A stretch of 64,000 bases of DNA, from positions 14,993,342-15,057,341 of the forward strand of contig NC_084832.1 of the NCBI RefSeq assembly GCF_033115175.1, read 5' to 3'. Shown here piece after piece: positions 58,158-64,000 of the stretch (within the stretch, counting starts at the first letter, position 1; every line of letters starts with the position of its first letter). The translations under genes were made by a program, and so were the position numbers. The notes under the pieces were generated by a model. It had not been told where the DNA came from and made no database searches. It saw nothing but the letters and a program-made list of their open reading frames with translations. This DNA is from Lepus europaeus (lineage: Eukaryota; Chordata; Mammalia; Lagomorpha; Leporidae).

Positions 58158-58458
58158 AAGTATTTATTTCATTTAAAGACAGACACACATACACACAGAC
58201 ACACACACAGAGAGAGATCTCGCATCAGTGGGTTCATTCTCCAAATGCTCACAATAGAAAGGACTAAGCCAGGCCCAAGTAGGAGACAGGAACTCAATTC
58301 AAGTCTCCCACATGAGTGTCAGGAGCCCAAATGCTTGAGCCATCAACTGCTGTCCGCAGGGTGCACATTCGCAGGAAGCTGGACTCAGAACTGAAGCTGG
58401 AACTTGAACTCAGGCACTCTGAGCTGGGATGTGGGCATCCCAAGCAGTAATAATGTGA
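58158..58458 (-). mobile_element. Diverged C-type SINE, antisense
   Basis: TTTATTTCATTTAAAGACAGACAC, (CA)n/(GA)n, GTGGGTTCATTCTCCAAATGC, AAGTCTCCCACATGAGTGTCAGGAGCCCAAATGCTTGAGCCATCA and GAACTTGAACTCAGGCACTCTGAG fit the reversed old C-type SINE. It lies immediately beyond the RAP2A poly(A) site. Confidence 0.8.
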
Positions 58459-58514
58459 TAAATACACATCGCTCATGAGTATATATAAAACAAAACAAGC
58501 CAAACAAAAATCCA

Positions 58515-61500
58515 GAGTTTCATTAAATAAATTTATTTGTTAAAATAATTTAACTCCAAATACAACTGTTGAATTTGCATTGAGTTATAACTACAATTCA
58601 TGTTTTAATTGAAATGTCAAGATTTAACAACTGACACTGTTACAAAACAATAAGCTGTTGTTCAATTTTAAATGGTCAGTTGTATTAGAGCTCAACAATT
58701 AACTGTGAACTATATCTCTGGGAAACCCCAAATCAATAATGTTAAGTTTGTTTCCAAAACCCACTGCAGTCATTCTTGAAACCCTGATCAAGATTTAACA
58801 GATGCACAATGACATGTTAAAAAAAAAAAAAAAAAAAAAAGACCCCCATAGTCTTTAACATTTCATTGGCTAAGGAGACAATTAAGCTTAACCAGTGCTA
58901 ACACAAAACTACTGAGAACAAAAAAACTGAAAAACAAGACAAACAAAAACTCAACAGCAGCACACAAAACAATTATCTTCATACGGACACGGAGAACACT
59001 CAAACTGGAAAACCCTGAAAGCAAATGCCAGACATCCTTAGGTAACATTTCCTCATATAGGAAAGCAAATATCAGTAGTTTTAAACACAGAAAAGTGATG
59101 GCAACTGTAGTGATCAGAGGTGAAACTCAGTCCTAACTACAAACTAAAAGAGAAAAATCACCGAAGCACCCTCCAATAGTTTAAGAAAAGATTTTACGTA
59201 ACACTTTTGATCAGATGCTGGCTGGTTTTCTTTTAAAAGTTCAACAAAATGAAAGGCAGAGTTACCATCAGTATCACAGCTGAAAAAACCAAAAGTTGCA
59301 ACATTGAAAGAAAACAACTTAAAAAAATGCTGCTTTTGTATAAAAATAAAAGAAAACCTTATCACGGTAGCTAAAGAAAAAGTGGGTCTTTGGATCAAAC
59401 CATAATATTTTTAAGGCATGTTAGAAATTCAAACTCACCTATCTAGCTGCTAGTCTGATCAGGGCATAGAATAGTGACCCAAGGTCACCAACTTTACTCT
59501 ATAGCCACTAGTATTTCTTGTGACAACAAATGCAATCTTCCCATTGTTAAGCTTTTAATTACCATCTCAACAGACACATTCATTCAAACTGAGTTATGTT
59601 CATACCAAATGAATACCAATAATAAGAGCACAGGTGGACTAATGTCCAGGTTTCGGAAATCTTTGATGTCTTGTCACAAAATGTGTAGGGCTATATGGGA
59701 ACACTGATCAGGTAGCCAAATCAGTTATTACTAACATCTGTACAGTAAAAGCCCACCTTAGTATCTGATAGAAACATTTTTAACTAAAATCCAAAATTTA
59801 TAATCTTTTCCAGCTTACATTTTGCTAAGTCTTTCACATTTTTAACCTATTTTTAACTTCTGCATAGCAATCCAAAATGTAAAACTGCAGAATTTTCATA
59901 GGTGCTTCTAATATGCAATCTTAGTTGGCATAAATTGCTATTAATTATAGAATTCTCATAAACCAGAATCAGTCTGGGAAGTTAGAAGCTTCAAAACCCC
60001 ACCAATTCACTAATGAATATTTCCTATTTCAGTAAACTATACTTCTTGAATCTTTGATTTCCCTGCATTTGAGTCAAATCAACTTTTATATAGTCAAATA
60101 TATTTTCAATAAAGTTGGTTAAAACTTTCTTTTACACAAGGAGCTTCATAAATGAGGATTATAAAAAATTATACCAAAGCATGGAAATATTCACAATGGA
60201 AACATTCTTGATAGCCATGGCCTGGCTTTAATTTCTTTAGCTTCCTTATCTATGAAAAATACTATCCAGCTTTTTTCCTATCCTCTAACCTTAATGCCAG
60301 CTATTAAGCACTTTGGGGGGGGTGGGCTACCAATGATTTCAATAATGTATAAAAGACACTCAAATAATTTAAAAGAAAAAGTCTTTGATACACTATATTC
60401 TGCAGTATAGATTCTCAGTATAGGCAAATATTTCCAACTTGTGCCAAATTCTTAGGAATTGTAAACACACATGCACACACAACATACACTCTTCTCTCAG
60501 TTACACACGTAAGACATACGGTTACTTGCACAAGACTGTGAAACCAAGAAAATTTGGGGTGGTATGTAGATCTCAGGCTCAGTGATATAGCAGTTCTGAA
60601 GGCCAAATTTATCTCCAGTGGCCCAGCTCAAGATAATCTCGTCAGCATTTAAAAACTCCAAAGTTAGTTGAAAACCCTTCTACACTTGACTGTAAAACTT
60701 ATGAATAGGTTTTTCCTGTGCTATCAGTCATGCAAATGATAAATACTTCACAGCTATGAAAACCAAAAATACCAGAGCTTGAGCACCTTTTCAGAACAAA
60801 ATATTCACTCTAGTTTTACTTGCCACTTCAGTAATCAGGGCAAAAGCGTTATATGAAAACCTTTATGTAATTCTCCAGGAAAATTAAAGATAAAAGGCTT
60901 TTTGTCCCTTACCTTCTACTCTGTAATTTATGTTCTATTTTTAAGCCGGAATTATTTCACATGGTTATTCCATTTTTTTTTTTTTTTAAATGCCTGTTAG
61001 AAAGCTCTGCTACAGCAAACTGGATTTTCACAGCCTGTTAGCCAAGGGTCACGCCACAACCATAGCCCTTAAAGGCAAGGAATTTGCTGCTTTAATGGAC
61101 GTAAAAGTGCCAGGAATTTGTACTGTCCTGTGAAGTTTCTGCAGACAGGAACACGTGGATGCAACATGGCTTCATTTTCCTTACATGATGGTACTAGCTA
61201 ATTGACTAGAATGCTTGTTAGTAAGGCGAGGCAATCTCTTCCCATTACAGTTGCTTCCTTCTTGTTGGGTAAAGTAATGCAGACCATCCCTGCTTGGTTA
61301 ACAGAGGGTGGGTTTGGGGTTTTAATTCTGATCCAACCCTTGTAAGAGCCTCCATTTCCTGTGGCAAAGCAGGTGATTTAACAAATTCAAAAGCCAGATT
61401 GTGTTTTTATAGAACCTGTACTTTTGTTTGATCAAAGACTGATGTGTGAGTTAGTTCCGTGTCACAAATTAGGATATCATTTACAATTAAGCATCAATTT

Positions 61501-62021
61501 TGCAAAACAGAACCTTGTCAGCTGAGCAGACTCCCTCCCTGCAATGCTACTGACAGGTTAGTTGTTATCTTACTTGATGGAATACATTGGTTAGAAGCTC
61601 TACACCAAGTCCTGAAACTCAGTACTCTCTTAGGAAAATATTCTCCTTTACTTAATTTTTTTTTAAGAAGACAAAATATTTTAATTGTAAGTGGTCATGA
61701 GAATTCTTCTGGTTTCTCCCTCATGATTATTTTATGTATTTGCTGCTTCTGTCAACTCAGCAACAACAGCATCACTTTCAAGTGAGGTCACCCTGTAGAC
61801 TGATGGGCTACGCCTTCAAGTTGCAGATGCGTAAGGAGACTGAGGACAGTGGTGAAAACTACAGCTTTTGGACCCAAATGGTACTCAGAGGTATCAACTG
61901 ACAACCACTGTCACTTCTGAATACGGGCTGCTGTGCGCTGTAGATTCACACCACCCATACTGCAAACTCTGCAGTCGGCAGACGAGGTTTCTATCGCCTA
62001 GGATACAGCTGGACTTGGATG
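58515..62021 (-). other. RAP2A: RAP2A 3' untranslated region
   Basis: About 3.5 kb follows the RAP2A stop codon before a canonical AATAAA, similar to the long 3' UTR known for mammalian RAP2A mRNA. The stretch is AT-rich with U-rich tracts in the transcript sense, for example a run of about 22 U opposite 58819-58840 and one of about 13 U-complementary bases near 60970. I recognise no SINE, L1 or LTR insertion in it, whereas insertions occur immediately beyond its end (58158-58458) and in the intron. Short open frames inside it (for example 58863-59048 minus, 59144-59398 minus, 61459-61785 plus) have no family resemblance and are taken as chance. The exact cleavage site is inferred. Confidence 0.8.
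58532..58537 (-). terminator. RAP2A: RAP2A distal polyadenylation signal AATAAA
   Basis: The minus strand reads ACAAATAAATTT here. Cleavage would fall around 58505-58520, followed on the transcript strand by a U/GU-rich element (GGATTTTTGTTTGGC and TTGTTTTGTTTT), as expected of a mammalian poly(A) site. A CSINE begins about 60 bp further downstream. Other AATAAA-like hexamers could act as proximal sites; I did not rank them. Confidence 0.7.
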
Positions 62022-62259
62022 CTATTGTATGTTACAGGCAGAACAGCATGGATCATCTTTGTCAGGCTGAGCAGCATAGTTCATCTGTCTCACAATTTCT
62101 GCAAAGAGTTCATCCACCATTGTTTTACTCTTAGCGGAAGTCTCCATAAATGGGCAGCCCCACTCTTCGGCAAGGGCTCTGCCTTCATTGGACGATACTT
62201 CTCGCTCACTCTCCAGGTCTACTTTGTTCCCAACCAAGATGACTGGCACTTTCTCATAT
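62022..62259 (-). CDS. RAP2A: RAP2A, last coding exon (residues 106-183 and stop)
   Basis: RAP2A is a small Ras-family GTPase that cycles between GDP and GTP at plasma and endosomal membranes and signals through MAP4K-family kinases such as TNIK, MINK1 and MAP4K4. The exon encodes 78 residues plus TAG, exactly the C-terminal part of the 183-residue protein. Visible motifs are the guanine-specificity box NKVD (116-119), the SAK box (about 146-148), the Cys176-Cys177 pair that is palmitoylated in the family, and the terminal CaaX box CNIQ with prenylated Cys180. The C-terminus [11 protein letters not shown] separates RAP2A from RAP2B and RAP2C. The reading frame stays open for a few codons upstream into intron sequence, so the exon start is set by the splice acceptor and not by the upstream Met. 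The first base of the exon completes the Arg105 codon (phase-2 intron). Relative to the human protein as I recall it there is one Ser-to-Asn change after EVSS. No frameshift or stop is seen, and the flanking intron argues against a processed pseudogene. Confidence 0.97.
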
Positions 62260-62303
62260 CTGTGAGAAAAGAAACAGAAACACAAATATTGTAGTAGTTA
62301 GCA
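62260..62303 (-). promoter_or_regulatory. RAP2A: Splice acceptor and branch point of RAP2A intron 1
   Basis: The minus strand has the branch-like TGCTAAC at 62303-62297, with the branch A at 62298 about 39 nt from the exon. A T-rich tract (TTTGTGTTTCTGTTTCTTTT) follows, then CTCACAG, with AG at 62261-62260, directly before the exon sequence ATATGAGAAAGTG. Spacing and composition fit a strong U2-type 3' splice site. Confidence 0.9.
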
Positions 62304-62437
62304 CATAACAAAACAGAAAAAATGTTCAGTTTTCACTATATTCTGCTGTAAATGGGCTCTTTAGTTGCATGAACAACTATTTGCACCTTTGATCTGATAC
62401 CCACCTGAGAGCATTTTTAGGCTACTCATTTATACAT

Positions 62438-62765
62438 TTTTAAAAAAAGATTTATTTGAAAGTCAGAGTTAACACACAGAGAGAAGGAGGGTCATAGAAA
62501 GAGAGAGGTCTTCCATCTGCTGGTTCACTCCCCAGTTGGCCACAATGATCAGAGCTGTGCTGATCCGAAGCCAGGAGCTTCATCTGGGGCTCCCACAGGG
62601 ATGCAGGGGCCCAAGGACTTGGGCCATCTTCTGCTTTCCCAGGCCATAGCAGAGAGCTGGATCAGAACTGGAGCAGACACGACAGGAACTGGGAACTGGT
62701 GCCCATATGGGATGCCGCACTGCAGGCAGCGGCTTTACCCGCTACGCCACAGTGTCATCCCTATA
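62438..62765 (-). mobile_element. CSINE, antisense on + strand, in RAP2A intron
   Basis: T/A tract then GATTTATTTGAAAGTCAGAG, AG-rich stretch, CCCAGTTGGCC, GGGCCCAAGGACTTGGGCC, and the reverse complement of the SINE head near 62750 (CGCCACAGTG). The copy lies in the RAP2A sense direction, about 180 bp upstream of the exon 2 acceptor. Target-site duplication is unclear. Confidence 0.9.
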
Positions 62766-64000
62766 TATCCTTTAAAATCAATTTGCCTTTTCAGATACCT
62801 TTGGAAAATTATTCTCAGAATTTCAGGCTAAATCTATAGGATTATTTAAAGTTTTATTCATTCTAAGAGCTGTTTACTTGAAGTTCCCAGTTGATCATGT
62901 AATAAATAGTTCTAAGTAAACAAATACAATTGTCAGAATATTAGTACCTTCTTTAAGTATCTAAAACTAATCATGTTCTAGTAAGTTCCTAAATAAGTAG
63001 TAGAAATCATAAAGGATGGAAACCATTAAATATAACTACACTTGATTCCTTTATAAACTATTAGAAATTAGCTAGATGAGAGATACTGATGTTTCTTTTA
63101 AGACTGACAAGGATGACACACACTTTAATCATTAGCTTTATTTGATGTTATTTATTTTTCTTCCTAACCAAAATTGATCTCTGAGTTAACATATTTAGAA
63201 GAAACTCCACATACGTAAGAAGAAAAGAACAAAACAAGTTCCTAAATCACTGAGGTACATTAAGATGGACGGCTCTACAGTGGTTACTCCACATGGGCAC
63301 AACAGACATCATGGAGTAAAAACAACTAGTTTGCTTATTCACTATCCTTGTTTACACTTGTTCTAACAAATCTAGTTAACATATTTGCCCAAGATTATCA
63401 TTTTAACATTAAAGATAGTTTTAGGAGTTTGGTCGGGTGAGACAGGATTTGGATGGCATTGTTAGCATTTAGGATGCTGAATCAGATAGGTAGTTAACAA
63501 TCCCCTCATCCTGTCAAGATGGCTTCACTTACCTAACTTGCACAACAAATCCTATTCCCCTTAGAGCGTCACTTTTCCCTTTGACACTACATCAAACCAA
63601 GAATGGTGGTCCCAGTGAGTGAGGGCATGCTCCAGGCAGTGTATCATTTAGATGTAAACCATAATGCCAACTTAAAAACGAGTGGGAGTGACATCACCCA
63701 GGGTAAATCTAGACTTTGGGCATTATCACTTTGCAAAAACAAATGAACCTGGACAGATCTGATTTCTATCAAACAGCTTCAACATGAATTTATTGAATAC
63801 CAACTGTACCTTTTGATTTCAGCCTTAGCTCATGCTGGTAGCTCTTAATATTGGACACAAACGTTCTTCACATCTTCTAGGACTCTTACATACCAATATG
63901 AGGCAGGGCGAATGGCAGTGAAAACGAAGCTGTATCATAAAACACCACATAGCAGCTACTTCGCATGCAGACTCCCTTGACATGCTGTACAGAGGAGCTT

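Larger units (their letters stand above)
62260..64000 (-). other. RAP2A: 3' part of RAP2A intron 1
   Basis: This is intronic sequence up to the window edge. It holds one antisense CSINE (62438-62765) and otherwise AT-rich sequence with no exon-like or coding signal. No CpG-rich exon 1 or promoter lies before 64000, consistent with the large first intron of RAP2A. Confidence 0.85.

Noticed and set aside
58863..59398. Minus-strand frames of 61 and 84 codons downstream of RAP2A
   Set aside because: They lie in the RAP2A 3' UTR, have no homology I recognise and no independent start context.
62260..62285. Upstream Met start (MCFCFFSHR) for the RAP2A frame
   Set aside because: These codons are the intron polypyrimidine tract and acceptor read in frame; the exon begins at 62259.
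62600..64000. Possible RAP2A exon 1 within the window
   Set aside because: No P-loop coding sequence, CpG-rich promoter or splice donor with matching phase is visible; exon 1 must lie beyond 64000.

Overview
The window looks like mammalian intergenic DNA from a lagomorph, most likely the European rabbit. The main evidence is about thirty copies of the tRNA-derived lagomorph C-repeat (CSINE). Their head reads GGCCGGCGCCGTGGCTNANNAGG, their body is (CT)-rich and their tail is A-rich. Several L1 copies also carry a distinctive 3' UTR ending in an ATTAAATAAAAGTT tail. Older mammalian repeats (MIR, L2, MLT1/MaLR LTRs, L1M) form the background.

The only protein-coding gene I can support is at the right edge, on the minus strand: the last coding exon of RAP2A, a Ras-family GTPase. 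Bases 62259 to 62022 encode residues 106-183 (NKVD box, SAK box, palmitoylated Cys pair, CaaX box CNIQ). They are preceded by a good branch point and splice acceptor and followed by a roughly 3.5 kb 3' UTR that ends at an AATAAA near 58532. This exon is free of recognisable SINE or L1 insertions, although such elements are dense on its downstream side. The segment 62260-64000 is the 3' end of intron 1. Exon 1, with the P-loop and switch regions, lies outside the window.

Everything from 1 to about 58.5 kb is downstream of RAP2A. From known mammalian gene order (RAP2A followed by IPO5) it should be the large RAP2A-IPO5 intergenic interval. Layout: 1-28 kb is mostly unassigned AT-rich sequence with MaLR/MLT1 LTRs, MIR and L2 remnants, scattered CSINEs and a nested CSINE pair at 8.0-8.7 kb. 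29.4-40 kb is an L1 cluster of sense and antisense copies interrupted by CSINEs and by one L1 inserted into another. 40-51 kb is rich in CSINEs, with a three-element nest at 48.4-49.4 kb and an internally deleted antisense L1 at 43.85-44.87 kb. 51-58.5 kb holds a twin-primed (5'-inverted) L1 at 53.65-55.23 kb and a striking 26-bp-stem hairpin at 55.78-55.85 kb.

I found no convincing undescribed gene system. The most interesting items are structural: the near-perfect hairpin with a (GT)7 loop, a long AT-rich palindrome at 24.09-24.26 kb that resembles a MITE, the twin-primed L1, the microhomology-deleted L1, and the internally duplicated L1 3' UTR. Repeat names come from recalled family consensus sequences and were not searched against a library, so subfamily names are tentative.
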